Both the position numbers and the translations under genes were made by a program. Positions 40,038-49,746 of a stretch of DNA of 64,000 nt are shown piece after piece. Location of the stretch: assembly GCA_023434145.1 (NCBI GenBank), contig JAEYTI010000210.1, positions 40,195 to 104,194 on the forward strand. Reading direction: 5' to 3'. The stretch is from Chloroflexota bacterium. Lineage in GTDB: Bacteria > Chloroflexota > Anaerolineae > Anaerolineales > Anaerolineaceae. Each line of letters starts with the position of its first letter. Position 1 is the first letter of the stretch. The notes under the pieces are model-generated. The model was given only the letters and a program-made list of their open reading frames with translations, was not told the DNA's origin and did not search any database.

Positions 40038-41342
40038 ATGGCAAACATCCCTTTACATGGGTTAATTGTGACCAATGATATTATCGATGACGCACGATCG
40101 TTTGGCGGAATCTCACAGCTTCACTGGTGCAGTACGGATGGAAACCGTATCAGGCGAGTGCTGCTTGATCATAAGATCGGCGATGCGAATTTCACCACCT
40201 ATGATGAACAATACCGGCAGACCATTCACCAAGCGATCACCGATTTTTTTGCACCAGAGGACGACAGCCTCCGGTTGCTATATTTTGCCGGGCATGGGTA
40301 CCGCGACGATAATGGCAAGTTGTATTTACTGGTTCGGGATTCAACACGCAAAAATTTAGAAGGCACAACGCTGCCAGCCGAATGGCTGAAAGAAGTTATC
40401 AATAACAGCAAGACCAGGCGCAAGGTTGTTATCCTCGACTGTTGTTACAGCGCAGCGATTATTTCCAAGCTGCGCGGGATGAGGAGCATCGGCGTTGAGG
40501 AGGTGATCCAGGGCCAGGGAACCGTGGTGATTGCCTCTTCTGGTGCGGCCGAACGCGCACGAGATGGATTGGAATCTTTCACTGCCTTCCTGTCACAAGG
40601 CATCGAAAATGGGCGAGCGGACCGTGATGGCGATGGGCTGGTATCACTAGAAGAATGGTTTGATTACGCCCGGGATCAGATTAAAGAAAACCAGAAACCC
40701 AGAATGTTTTATACCGACCGCACATCGCCCATTTATATTGCCCGTTTGCCAAAACCCGCACAGAATGCGCCGATGTCTTTCGAACAACGGTCTGAATTAT
40801 CTAGTGCGCCTCCTGCATCGACCGGTGATTCGTCGCAGCCCGCCTTATCACTGGGGCAGTTCTCGCAACCTATGCCGAATGATGCGCCGCTCATCACGCC
40901 AATAAAAGCACAACCATTGGTTGCTAAGGTGAGAAGACTACCTCCTGATCCCTTTCATTACCTGTCGCAGTTGATGCTCTCGATCCGTAATTTTGATATA
41001 CAGGATGTGGCGATCCATAGGATCACTTGCCGGGCAGAGAATATTTCCCAAGAACAACCATTAGGAGGAGGCTACCGCCTGGCGCCAAAAGAACAGATAA
41101 ATCTAAGTTTGCCAGACTATCTTCTCGACGCCATAAACGGTTTCATCGTGCTCTATACAATCTCACCCAACCAGGAACCAAAGCTTGCCCTTGTCGCCGA
41201 AATACCTACAGAATTAAGCGACCTGCCCAGCCGTCAAGGCAATCCGGATACTGCGTCTGAAAAAAATTCAGATGCTGAACTTCATAATCCCAAAATTCGC
41301 CCGCCTAGCCGGCCAAGTCGCGGGCCGTTCAAGCGCCAGTAA
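40038..41342 (+). CDS. Caspase-like (C14) cysteine protease
   Basis: The 434-residue protein has a caspase p20-type domain at about 5-230, with catalytic His86 in YFAGHGY and Cys136 in LDCCYS (the second Cys corresponds to the catalytic one of DSCHSG). A Pro/Ser-rich linker (about 235-300) leads to a small beta-rich C-terminal domain (about 305-400). Prokaryotic caspases cleave after basic residues and serve in conflict or cell-death systems. It lies between the EACC1-like gene and two large unrecognised proteins on the same strand, and is probably the effector of that system. Confidence 0.9.
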   Translation: MANIPLHGLIVTNDIIDDARSFGGISQLHWCSTDGNRIRRVLLDHKIGDANFTTYDEQYRQTIHQAITDFFAPEDDSLRLLYFAGHGYRDDNGKLYLLVRDSTRKNLEGTTLPAEWLKEVINNSKTRRKVVILDCCYSAAIISKLRGMRSIGVEEVIQGQGTVVIASSGAAERARDGLESFTAFLSQGIENGRADRDGDGLVSLEEWFDYARDQIKENQKPRMFYTDRTSPIYIARLPKPAQNAPMSFEQRSELSSAPPASTGDSSQPALSLGQFSQPMPNDAPLITPIKAQPLVAKVRRLPPDPFHYLSQLMLSIRNFDIQDVAIHRITCRAENISQEQPLGGGYRLAPKEQINLSLPDYLLDAINGFIVLYTISPNQEPKLALVAEIPTELSDLPSRQGNPDTASEKNSDAELHNPKIRPPSRPSRGPFKRQ

Positions 41343-41374
41343 CGTCACCAAGCAACCAGGAAAAAGAGGTAGAA

Positions 41375-43816
41375 GTGTTAGACCCGGAAGAACTCTCAAA
41401 CGTGCATGCGGAGTTGTTGTTCCTCTTAAGAGCTTCCAATCCACGCTGGGAAAGATTGGAGCAAATTTATGAATTGATGGGCACCCAGGCACCGAAAGAC
41501 CTAATCATTGCCCTAGCAAAACATATCCTGGCCGGCTGGTCGTTGGGTGCGACCACCTGCTCTCCCCTGGAACTGAATTGCCTTATCGCATTTACTGCAT
41601 TGGGGTGTGAAATAAAGTCGGAACACAGCACCCACATGCGCAATCTCATTCAACAAAACGGGCTAAGCGAATCCCCCTTTCCTGCCCCGCTCGAATGGTC
41701 ATCACACGCCCTGCTCACCGTCGATCCGTCTGCCAGTATGGATGCGCCAGTGGTTACTGCCTGGATCTATACAGAGAACAATCTCCCTCGCGAGGTGATT
41801 ATTTGCGGGAAGGGCGCTGGATGGATCCATAACGAGCTAGATTATGCCATCCTTGTTGCCTCAATGATGCGCACGCCTAAAGACACCGACATTCTGGTTG
41901 AGGGTTTTACCCGTCTGTTTCTCGATCAGGAGGAGATGGCTGCCCTGTCCGATCTCCAGTCCGGCATTGCGGCGATCATTGGCAATACTGCTGGAAGCGC
42001 TGCGCTGGCTCAGTTCTTATTGAATGAAGATAAACCAGTAGCCGTTCTCTATAAAATGATTGATCGGCTGGAACAACTTTCAAAGACCACCGGTCTCGTA
42101 CAGGTCTTCCATCGGCCATATACCCAACGGTCTGAATTTATCAACGCATTGGACGAAAAAACGAATGAAGCTGCCCACCTGACTTCTACTGAAATTCATG
42201 TATGGCAACCGAACCTAAGCGGCGATCGCCGTGTTCTCGTCCCCATCCCGCTGCCCGAACTTGCCCTGGAGTTTTCGTACGAATTCGCCGACAACCCTTG
42301 TTATTTGGAACTACATGATCTTTACCAAAATGAGACCATCCGGGTTGCGGCTGTCGACGCGCTACGCCGTATAAATTTTTATACCGGTCAATTGGCCATG
42401 CATTCTGAAAGCCTCAAAGCGTACCGAGATCCACAAAGGCGCCCGCAGCTCCCAGAACCGGTAGTGCTCACTCATCGTATCGATTATCCAACTGGTTTAA
42501 TGTACAGGTTAGATCCACCCGAAAATATATCACGCGACGAATATTATGGGGTCCATGTGCCACAAATGGTAAAAAAGGATATCGAATGGACCGAAAAGAT
42601 GCGTGACCTGATCAAAGATATTGCTAGGGCTGTCAGCAGTTCCGATAGTGGCTTAAACCGCCAGACGATGACGCGCCTGTTCGATGGAGCCATGCGTAAT
42701 CTTCCTCTACAAGCCAACCAAATTGTGCTGGATGCTTACCAAACTTGGAAGGCGCAGGTACAGCCGTTGCTTTGGAAACTCTGGTATGAAAAATTGGCCG
42801 AAGCTGGCCTATCCCCAGAGCAGGTACACACGCGCCAGATGATATTTAATCTAAACGTTGACCAGGAAAACAAAAAGATCCGAATGCTGCCACACTTCGT
42901 AACGGACAGCCAAACATCGGTTATCGCAGTAGATTCGCGCCACGCTTGGATTCCTATCATCTACAGCAGGTACGATTGCATCGAAGAGAAACCGCTTCGT
43001 CCACGCCCGGACGATGCCCTTGCTTTCTACCAGAGTTGGCAGAACCAGGCTCATCAAGGTGACGATTCGGCATCAATCACAGATATGCTACGCAGTGCGT
43101 TGATTGCTGACCCACGCGCTGTGATCGCCCGTGTGCTACAAGATTACGCCATCCCCCGCCCTTCGTATCCCGAATTAGAGGAAAAGCTGACAAATGTAGC
43201 GGAAAAGGTCGCGTTGCTCTATTCCTATGGCTTAGCCTTGCGCCTGTGGTCGAAGAATGCCTACCATTCGGCAATCGCAGTGTTGGAGGATACAGAGAAG
43301 CGGTTTGAACAAATCGAGCCAAAATCACCGTTTTTCACACTTGCCGATATTCCATTTACACTTGCCTACTTCAAAGCAATGTTTGAATGGGGCTCAGAAA
43401 TGATCCGCAACATGGAAGGACTTCTCAAGTTCAAATCGCCGCAAAATGCCACAGAGCGCGAGATTCAACGTCTGCTCCTGTTAGCGCAAAAGCGCGATCA
43501 TGGTTATGTCCGCAAATCCCTAGAACGCGAATCGCCGGTCCGCTCTGAAGCGTGGTACCGGTTACAAAATTTTGAATTTCTCTCCGAAGCAGAGAAAATC
43601 CACCTCAACGCCCTTCGAGCAATCGTGTATTTACACGTCGCTGAACGGTTTTCAGAGGGAGTCGACCAGTTTGACCTAACCGGGGAAAGTCCCCGCTCCA
43701 TCTACGCAAAGATCGGGCCAGCGATCCAATCAGCTTGGATTTCTCGATTCCTGGAAGACTCTAGTGATGAATTAGAAGATTTGTTTAACCTCCTGCTGGG
43801 GGAGGAGATGAAATAA
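41375..43816 (+). CDS. Large unrecognised protein of the EACC1-caspase operon (813 aa)
   Basis: A GTG start follows AAAGAGGTAGAA. The protein is soluble, with no P-loop, protease or nuclease motif that I can see. The N-terminal 90 residues look like a helical adaptor domain (MLDPEELSNVHAELLFLLRA). Mixed alpha/beta regions follow, with SGDRRVLVPIPLPELALEFSYEF and LPHFVTDSQTSVIAVDSRHAWIPI, then a helical C-terminus rich in Arg/Glu. It ends with taatg overlapping the next start. Its placement between a caspase and another unknown protein suggests a sensor, inactive NTPase-like scaffold, or substrate. I do not assign a family. Confidence 0.75.
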   Translation: MLDPEELSNVHAELLFLLRASNPRWERLEQIYELMGTQAPKDLIIALAKHILAGWSLGATTCSPLELNCLIAFTALGCEIKSEHSTHMRNLIQQNGLSESPFPAPLEWSSHALLTVDPSASMDAPVVTAWIYTENNLPREVIICGKGAGWIHNELDYAILVASMMRTPKDTDILVEGFTRLFLDQEEMAALSDLQSGIAAIIGNTAGSAALAQFLLNEDKPVAVLYKMIDRLEQLSKTTGLVQVFHRPYTQRSEFINALDEKTNEAAHLTSTEIHVWQPNLSGDRRVLVPIPLPELALEFSYEFADNPCYLELHDLYQNETIRVAAVDALRRINFYTGQLAMHSESLKAYRDPQRRPQLPEPVVLTHRIDYPTGLMYRLDPPENISRDEYYGVHVPQMVKKDIEWTEKMRDLIKDIARAVSSSDSGLNRQTMTRLFDGAMRNLPLQANQIVLDAYQTWKAQVQPLLWKLWYEKLAEAGLSPEQVHTRQMIFNLNVDQENKKIRMLPHFVTDSQTSVIAVDSRHAWIPIIYSRYDCIEEKPLRPRPDDALAFYQSWQNQAHQGDDSASITDMLRSALIADPRAVIARVLQDYAIPRPSYPELEEKLTNVAEKVALLYSYGLALRLWSKNAYHSAIAVLEDTEKRFEQIEPKSPFFTLADIPFTLAYFKAMFEWGSEMIRNMEGLLKFKSPQNATEREIQRLLLLAQKRDHGYVRKSLERESPVRSEAWYRLQNFEFLSEAEKIHLNALRAIVYLHVAERFSEGVDQFDLTGESPRSIYAKIGPAIQSAWISRFLEDSSDELEDLFNLLLGEEMK

Positions 43817-45594
43817 TGGAAAATACAATGAACGAAAAAAGGATGCTTCGCCAAATAATTGAAACCCTGAATACTGGATTTGTTTTTGAGGACGAGATTT
43901 ACGTGATGAATTATTTAAAAGCGTTGGAGAAAAAGGTTCTGTTGTTTGACCACCCATTAAGCGTGCAATATCATATTCCTCCTCAGCAGGCATATCAAAC
44001 GCTTATCCATAAATCCCATCTGACAGAACTGGCGCAGCAGTTTGGTTGTCACCCCAGCCAGACCTTCACCCAACTTCGCTTGCTACTGGACCAATGGGAC
44101 GGGGTAAGCTTGCCAGAGAGCTACGAAGCCAGAGAGCTTAATGAAAATGATGCTTATACACTACTGCTGGATGATAATGCCATGGCAAAGGCTGGGAACC
44201 TGCTTGGGGTCACCGCACTGGGGGTACTCGGATACCTGTTCGACCCGTTACTGGTTGAGCGCGATTTCCGGCGGGCATTCCCGACCGCAAGACAATTAAA
44301 CGGGGTGTATCAATGGCTGCGGTACTTATCGCAGTCTGCCAGTGGGCAGAAGCAAATGAAACAAATGCTGGGAATCAATTCGACATGGGAAATCCTGGAG
44401 CGTTGGTTGAAAGCCGATGTCCGCACAGAATTAGCCAGTCAATTCTCTGAGTCTGGAAAACCCGTTTCACGCACCCAAGCCCTTCAGGAGCTTTTCCGCC
44501 GAGTGAAAGTCGCTATAGGAACCAAAACCCTACGCACTGACAAATGGCAAAATTCGTTACGTCAGACAACCTTTGGTCAGTTGATGCCATCCCGTTCGAA
44601 GCAATTCTGGGAGGACCTGGAACATATATCGGCAAAGACGACAAAGAAAATTGCGCTCGATGCGCTCGATGAGGCGAATCTCGATATTAAGCGAGCTGAA
44701 GATAACGCTACGAAAGCCCTGGAAATTGCCGAACAGTTCATCACAGAGCAGATCAGCCCGTTGGAGAAAGAGCTAGCGCGTGTAGACATTTTTGGAATGA
44801 TGGCCCTAAACCACCGCTTCTATGGAGTTCTGGATGCAATGCTTGGTAATGCTCTGCACTATTCCTCTCTGGATACCGAGGACATGAGCTTAGTTAGCCT
44901 GATCCAACATGCCATTCGTTATTACGGCTACGGCGAATTCCAGCTGGCGCTTTCGCGACTGCTTTTAACCGAAAAGCTTCCACTCGGGCAGTTTGGCCTT
45001 AAAACCCGCCTAACCAATTCAGGGCTGAATGGACCGGATGAAACGAAACTGCTGTATTTCAGTAGCGAAGACAGTTCCAACCGGCTGCAAGCCATCGGTT
45101 CGCTATTTCGCCAGACAAGATCATCCGCTCCACAGCCACCACGACAGGTTGAGAAGGATGAATTGCTGGTGGCGGTGCTCGATTCGAGCAGTTCAAGAAC
45201 AGTTGAAATTGTATGTTTCTATAATCTAGAAAAAGAACAGATTTTACATCTCAGACAGAATAGCCCAAGCACTGTAGCTGAGTTGTCACGAGTAGGCATA
45301 ACTCTGGTTGACCGGTTGCTCAATACATACTTGCCTGTCTTACCCGAACGGAAACGGATTAATGCCAGTTTGAGCTCTGCTCTTGTAGATCTAACCCGCT
45401 GCGCCGTTTTTTCAGGCGAACGCTTGCCCGATTGTGGTTTGTTTTCTGCACCTGATCTTTTTGGAAAAACTATTCCGTTTACTATTGGCTCTACTACCCT
45501 TGTATGGGAAATCACAGCCCAAGCCTTGGGTGATGATATTGTCAATTCATATATCAAAGATGGCGTCTCGGTCAATAGATCGGTTGGTTTATAG
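43816..45594 (+). CDS. Large unrecognised protein of the EACC1-caspase operon (592 aa)
   Basis: The ATG overlaps the upstream stop (taatg), and a GGAGGAG lies before it. The N-terminal half is helical, with a hydrophobic AGNLLGVTALGVLGYLFDPLL stretch at about 125-145 that could touch a membrane. A coiled coil follows at about 275-320 (ALDEANLDIKRAEDNATKALEIAEQF). The C-terminal third is alpha/beta, with ELLVAVLDSSSSRTVEIV. No known catalytic motif is visible. It ends the operon. The 212 bases after it hold nothing recognisable. Confidence 0.75.
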   Translation: MENTMNEKRMLRQIIETLNTGFVFEDEIYVMNYLKALEKKVLLFDHPLSVQYHIPPQQAYQTLIHKSHLTELAQQFGCHPSQTFTQLRLLLDQWDGVSLPESYEARELNENDAYTLLLDDNAMAKAGNLLGVTALGVLGYLFDPLLVERDFRRAFPTARQLNGVYQWLRYLSQSASGQKQMKQMLGINSTWEILERWLKADVRTELASQFSESGKPVSRTQALQELFRRVKVAIGTKTLRTDKWQNSLRQTTFGQLMPSRSKQFWEDLEHISAKTTKKIALDALDEANLDIKRAEDNATKALEIAEQFITEQISPLEKELARVDIFGMMALNHRFYGVLDAMLGNALHYSSLDTEDMSLVSLIQHAIRYYGYGEFQLALSRLLLTEKLPLGQFGLKTRLTNSGLNGPDETKLLYFSSEDSSNRLQAIGSLFRQTRSSAPQPPRQVEKDELLVAVLDSSSSRTVEIVCFYNLEKEQILHLRQNSPSTVAELSRVGITLVDRLLNTYLPVLPERKRINASLSSALVDLTRCAVFSGERLPDCGLFSAPDLFGKTIPFTIGSTTLVWEITAQALGDDIVNSYIKDGVSVNRSVGL

Positions 45595-45806
45595 AGCGGT
45601 CTCCTAATTTACCCTGAATCATAACAGTAGGGTGCAATTTGACGATGGAAGTTTAAAATTAAGAATATTCCGAGTCCATTCGTTATAAAGCCACCGGACA
45701 GGGGAATTAAAGACAGGAGCTTATAAAAAGTATGCCATAAAAACATTAGCGAAGATCAGGATTTCTAGGCGCTTTTCCCAGTCTCAATGATGGCAGCTTT
45801 AATCCT

Positions 45807-46663
45807 TCACGGTATACGTTCCGTCATCCAAATCGGTGGGTAGTGTCGCGGCTTCTTCCGCACCGGCTCTCCTGATCGAACCCGCACTGGCGACGTTCCT
45901 TTTCGAACAACAGGATGAGGCGTCATGGAGGGTGGGACCGTCGATGTAGGGGAAAGAACAGCAGTCGCAGTAGCGGTTACCGTGGGGGCAACTGGGGTGA
46001 GGGAAGCAAGGAGCCGCGGTGTGGAGGAAGGCTCAATCGCGACGGCGCTGCTCGCGACACGCGTGCTGTTGCCCCAAACCATAGCACCAACCACCATGAC
46101 CGCACTGGCGCTCAAGATCAACCGCCGCAGCCAAACCAGCCTGTATGTTTGGATCAAGAGCAGGGCAACCACCCCGCAACCCAACAGCACGCCGAGGGAC
46201 CAGGACTGCCTTACCTGGGTCACGGAAAACCACGATCCAGACTGAGCGATCAGAAAGGCCAGGAGCATTCCGCCTACAATTGTTCTGCCTGCCTGAACCC
46301 AGCCAGCGGTCCGGTGGTAAAACATTCGGGCCGGGGCCATCCGGTCCAGATCAGCCTGCATGCGCTGGCCAATTCTCTCTACCGTTTCCGCAAACCGCTC
46401 AGTCACCTGCCAGTTATGATCCTTCAGTACCAGCACCAGTTCGCGCAGGGCCGGATGGAACTTTGCCAGCGGCTCGAACACGTTCTCTGCTCTCAGGTGC
46501 AGCAGCTGGCGATCAAGCGCCTGTTCCACGACCTCGAGCGCCAGCCCGGGCGGCAGTTCCTCCACGGCAGCCAGAAGCGTGCCGTAGTCATCCTGCCCGC
46601 GCTACGCGGCGGCAAAAACCCAGAAGCTGTGCAGCGCCCTTAAACGCTTGGGCTCACGCAAGC
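45807..46663 (-). pseudogene. Membrane protein truncated at its 5' end by an IS3-type element
   Basis: An open frame of 252 codons begins at a GTG at 46565, but the same frame continues upstream as RGQDDYGTLLAAVEEL, then a TAG, then VSLREPKRLRALHSFWVFAAA up to the IS boundary at 46663. That suggests an amber mutation plus loss of the start. The remaining part has helical N-terminal repeats, three hydrophobic helices (about 90-170) and a Thr/Pro-rich tail. Translation from the GTG remains possible, so it may be a shortened protein instead. Confidence 0.5.
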
Positions 46664-46901
46664 TGACCTAACCCCCGAGAATCGGTCCAAAAGATAAGTG
46701 GTAAAGAAGGAAAAAACCAAGTATCTTCAAGGGAAAAAGACAGGCAAAATGGCGAAGAAAACATTCAGCACAGAAGACATCATCAACAAACTGCGTGAAG
46801 CAGAAGTACTGACCAGCCAGGGGAAGACGATGAGTGAGATCTACAAAGCTCTGGCGATCAGCGACCAGACCTACTACCGCTGGCGGAAAGAGTACGGCGG
46901 A
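46664..46901 (+). mobile_element. Left end and orfA fragment of an IS3-family element
   Basis: TGACCTAACCCCCGAGAATC at 46664 looks like the inverted repeat that begins some IS3-family elements. From the ATG at 46749 the frame encodes KTFSTEDIINKLREAEV, GKTMSEIYKALAISDQ and TYYRWRKEYGG, an OrfA helix-turn-helix. Homology stops at about 46901, where the hairpin repeat region begins. The rest of the element is absent. Confidence 0.7.
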
Positions 46902-46932
46902 GACCAGCCCGCGTTGATCGGACCAGGTAATA

Positions 46933-46979
46933 ACATGTACTGGTTTGAGAGCCTGGTCAAAAACCAGGCTCTCTTCGTT
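46933..46979 (+). repeat. 47-bp hairpin repeat, copy 2
   Basis: The flanks acatgtactggttt and ttcgtt are identical and in the same orientation as at 9310-9356. The 27-base hairpin between them (46947-46973) is its exact reverse complement (loop caaaa instead of ttttg). Confidence 0.75.
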
Positions 46980-47010
46980 TCCATCGAACTAAAATCGCCG
47001 ACCTGCGCGT

Positions 47011-47391
47011 TCATTCTGATTGCTCGATCAGTCGCTCCAAATAGGCAACGAACCGGTCATCCAGTTCGTTGAGGCCAAAAGCGAAGTTGCCCTGCAGCCT
47101 TCGCAGCTCGTGAAACCAGGGGAAGTGCGTCACCTCAACCGGCGGGTCAAACCGCCGCCCCATTTCGCCGTCGACGCGGAAGTAGAAGTCTGGGTTCGGC
47201 ACGGGGAAGAACCGGTCGGCGATAAACACCGCGGAGAGAAAGTACCGGCGCGGTCTGCCCTCCCCTGAAAACAACCAGATCCTGTTTCCGATAACGTTCG
47301 GTTTCTGTTTGTTTGTGCAGATATAAATAGGCTCTGAGGTAGAGACCGGGCCGTACTCCTCGATTTTGTGATATTGAACGTAATTTTTCAT
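47011..47391 (-). CDS. Hypothetical protein next to the second hairpin repeat
   Basis: The protein has about 126 residues if it starts at 47391 (MKNYVQYHKI); an upstream TTG at 47475 would add 28 residues of less protein-like sequence. No Shine-Dalgarno site decides between them. It contains EPIYICTNKQ, NRIWLFSGEGRPRRYFLSAVFIAD and DFYFRVDGEMGRRFDPP, which suggests a compact beta-barrel-like domain, possibly small-molecule or nucleic-acid binding. I do not recognise a family. It sits between mobile debris and the symporter operon. Confidence 0.55.
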   Translation of the reverse strand: MKNYVQYHKIEEYGPVSTSEPIYICTNKQKPNVIGNRIWLFSGEGRPRRYFLSAVFIADRFFPVPNPDFYFRVDGEMGRRFDPPVEVTHFPWFHELRRLQGNFAFGLNELDDRFVAYLERLIEQSE

Positions 47392-47629
47392 TGAAAACAC
47401 ATTATCACCCGCTTTCGCAAATGGGGCAATTGGAATGTTTTCCGTTCCGGGATTGCTTCCCGAAAACTTCCGCAAACAAAAATGCTCTCAGCAATTGCTA
47501 TTGTTTTTCGTTTTTGGTAACTTTTGCTACAATCAAACTAGAAGGATCATACAGCGTATCCTTCATCCCGTGCCTCCTCCCATGTGCCCTAAGGGGAACA
47601 ATTCTACGCATTCAAGGAGTTCAATCAGC

Positions 47630-48940
47630 ATGAACAGCCCGCGTTTGAAGTCATTTAACTACGCCATTGGCATGTTTGGCACGTCCATTCCCATTAATAT
47701 GCTCAAAACCTACGCGGCAATCTACTATGTGGATCGTCTGGGTTTGACCACCATTCAGTTGTCGTTGATCTTGCTGGTGTACACCTTCATCGACGCTCTG
47801 GATAACCCCGTCTACGGCTTCCTTTCGGATCGCACCCGCACGCGCTGGGGCCGCCGCCGCCCCTGGCTGATGATCGGCACACCACTACTCGTGCTGTGCT
47901 TTATTGCCTTCTACAGCACGCCAGAATTCCTCGCGGGGAATGCCCTGTTCGCCTATGCCATGCTCTTCTACATCCTGACCGGCACGCTCGACTCGGTCAT
48001 CAACGCCAACTATGGCGCGCTCTTCCCCGAGCTGTTCCGCACGGATGCCAGCCGAGCCTCCACCAACGCCCTTCGGCAGGCCTTCCAACTGGTCGCCATG
48101 ATCATCAGCATCGCGTTGACCCCCATGGTCACCAGTGCGCTTGGGTATGGAACCACAGCAATCGTGTACGGCATTCTCGGTGGCGCGGTGATCCTGTACA
48201 TGACGTTTACCGCCAGAGAAGTAGCGGTGCAACCAGATGAGAAGAAGCCCCAATTATGGGACAGCATCAAGAGCCTGCTGACCAATCGTAAGTTCTGGAT
48301 CGCCGGGCTTGCCAATGCATTCTACAGCGCGGCGATGTCCCTCGTCCTGGCCTCAATGCCCTTCTTCGTCAAGTACCGCCTGAACCTCGCCGACAGCCAA
48401 TCGACCATGCTGTTTGCCGCGGTCCTGCTCATCGCCATTGGCTGCGTGACCATTTGGGCCCGGCTGGTGCGCAAGTTCACGCTCATTCCCACATGGCGTG
48501 CAGCCCTGGCAACCCTGATGGTGGCATTTATCCCGCTCTTTTTCGCCAACTCGCTGATCACCGCGGTAATCGCCAGTGCTTTGGTTGGGTTTGGTTTCGC
48601 GGGTGTCATCACCACCATGGATCTGATCGGCGCGAAGATTATGGATGAGGATACGCGCAAGAACAACCTGCGCCGCGAAGGCATCATCTCAAATGCGATG
48701 GGCTTTATGAACCGGCTCAACGGCCTGTTCACCAGCGCGGCCTTCTACCTCGTGTTTGTCCTCTTCGGTTTTGAGAGCGGGTTGAATCCCGGTCCCCAGC
48801 CTGGCAACGCCGCCCGCTTCCTGCTGACCATCGTGCCGCCGGTGCTCATGCTGATTAGCTTCGTCTTCTCCTTCTTCATCGATTTTGATCGAGGAGAGAA
48901 GATCACCGTCCAGCCTGAGCTGCAGGTTACAGGAGACTGA
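47630..48940 (+). CDS. MFS transporter, GPH-type cation/sugar symporter
   Basis: The 436-residue protein starts at 47630 with AAGGAG ahead; a longer reading to 47435 has no such support. It has about twelve hydrophobic helices and the GPH-type motif SDRTRTRWGRRRPWLM after helix two. Such proteins import glycosides, pentosides or hexuronides with Na+ or H+. It overlaps by one base with an esterase gene, followed by a PHP phosphoesterase, so it is probably part of a catabolic operon. Confidence 0.9.
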   Translation: MNSPRLKSFNYAIGMFGTSIPINMLKTYAAIYYVDRLGLTTIQLSLILLVYTFIDALDNPVYGFLSDRTRTRWGRRRPWLMIGTPLLVLCFIAFYSTPEFLAGNALFAYAMLFYILTGTLDSVINANYGALFPELFRTDASRASTNALRQAFQLVAMIISIALTPMVTSALGYGTTAIVYGILGGAVILYMTFTAREVAVQPDEKKPQLWDSIKSLLTNRKFWIAGLANAFYSAAMSLVLASMPFFVKYRLNLADSQSTMLFAAVLLIAIGCVTIWARLVRKFTLIPTWRAALATLMVAFIPLFFANSLITAVIASALVGFGFAGVITTMDLIGAKIMDEDTRKNNLRREGIISNAMGFMNRLNGLFTSAAFYLVFVLFGFESGLNPGPQPGNAARFLLTIVPPVLMLISFVFSFFIDFDRGEKITVQPELQVTGD

Positions 48941-49746
48941 TGATGGCACTGATACGAATGGATCACGTGCCGCGGACGGTGAAGGTCAACCTGCCCCTCA
49001 ACATCCTGGTGCCTGATCCCGGCGATATAGGCGCTGTGCCTGTGCGCCAGCGCAAGGTGCTGTACCTGCTGCACGGGCTCTCCGACGACGCCAGCGCATG
49101 GCAGCGCTACTCCGCCATCGAAGCCATCGCTGAACGGCATGGGCTGGTAGTGGTGATGCCCTCTGTCGGGCGCAGTTTCTACGCCGACCTGCCCAACGGG
49201 CAGCTTTACTTCACCTACCTGGTGGAAGAATTGCCAGCCTACCTCGGCGATGTATTTGGCCTTCACCCCCAGCGCAAAGACACCTTCATCGCCGGCGTGT
49301 CGATGGGTGGGTACGGAGCGCTCAAAGCAGCCTTTCTGCGCCCCGAGCTGTATACCGCGGCGGCAAGCTTCTCGGGGTTCCTGTCGCTGGAGTTCCTCAA
49401 GCTCTACCCGAACGACCCGCGCGTGCAAGAGTTCTCCTACATTTTTGGTGATCCGAACAGCATCTCCGGCGGCCCGCACGACCCGGCGGTCTGGCTAAAA
49501 AATGCCGCCGAAAATCCGTCAGCCTTGCCCGATCTGCATATGGCGTGCGGGACGGATGATGACCTGTACCCGCTGAATACGCTGTTCTACAATGCCTGCC
49601 GCTCGCTAGAAATTCCCATCACCTACAATGAGGAAGCGGGCGCCCGCCACAGTTGGTTCTTCTGGGATGCGCAAATTCGGCGTTTCCTGGAAACAGTCCT
49701 GCCGAATAAAATTCCGCAGCAGGTTGAGGAAGGTTCGCATGAATGA
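48940..49746 (+). CDS. Alpha/beta-hydrolase esterase
   Basis: The 268-residue protein starts after AGGAGA and overlaps the symporter stop by one base (tgatg). It has the oxyanion region LYLLHGLSDDASAW, nucleophile Ser121 in GVSMGGYG, and a late His in GARHSWFFWD. It resembles tributyrin esterase/esterase D-type proteins. It would deacylate a small ester, probably derived from a substrate imported by the upstream symporter. It has no signal peptide. Confidence 0.9.
   Translation: MMALIRMDHVPRTVKVNLPLNILVPDPGDIGAVPVRQRKVLYLLHGLSDDASAWQRYSAIEAIAERHGLVVVMPSVGRSFYADLPNGQLYFTYLVEELPAYLGDVFGLHPQRKDTFIAGVSMGGYGALKAAFLRPELYTAAASFSGFLSLEFLKLYPNDPRVQEFSYIFGDPNSISGGPHDPAVWLKNAAENPSALPDLHMACGTDDDLYPLNTLFYNACRSLEIPITYNEEAGARHSWFFWDAQIRRFLETVLPNKIPQQVEEGSHE

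Noticed and set aside
47435..47629. Longer N-terminus for the symporter
   Set aside because: The extension is not hydrophobic or conserved-looking, while AAGGAG stands directly before the ATG at 47630.
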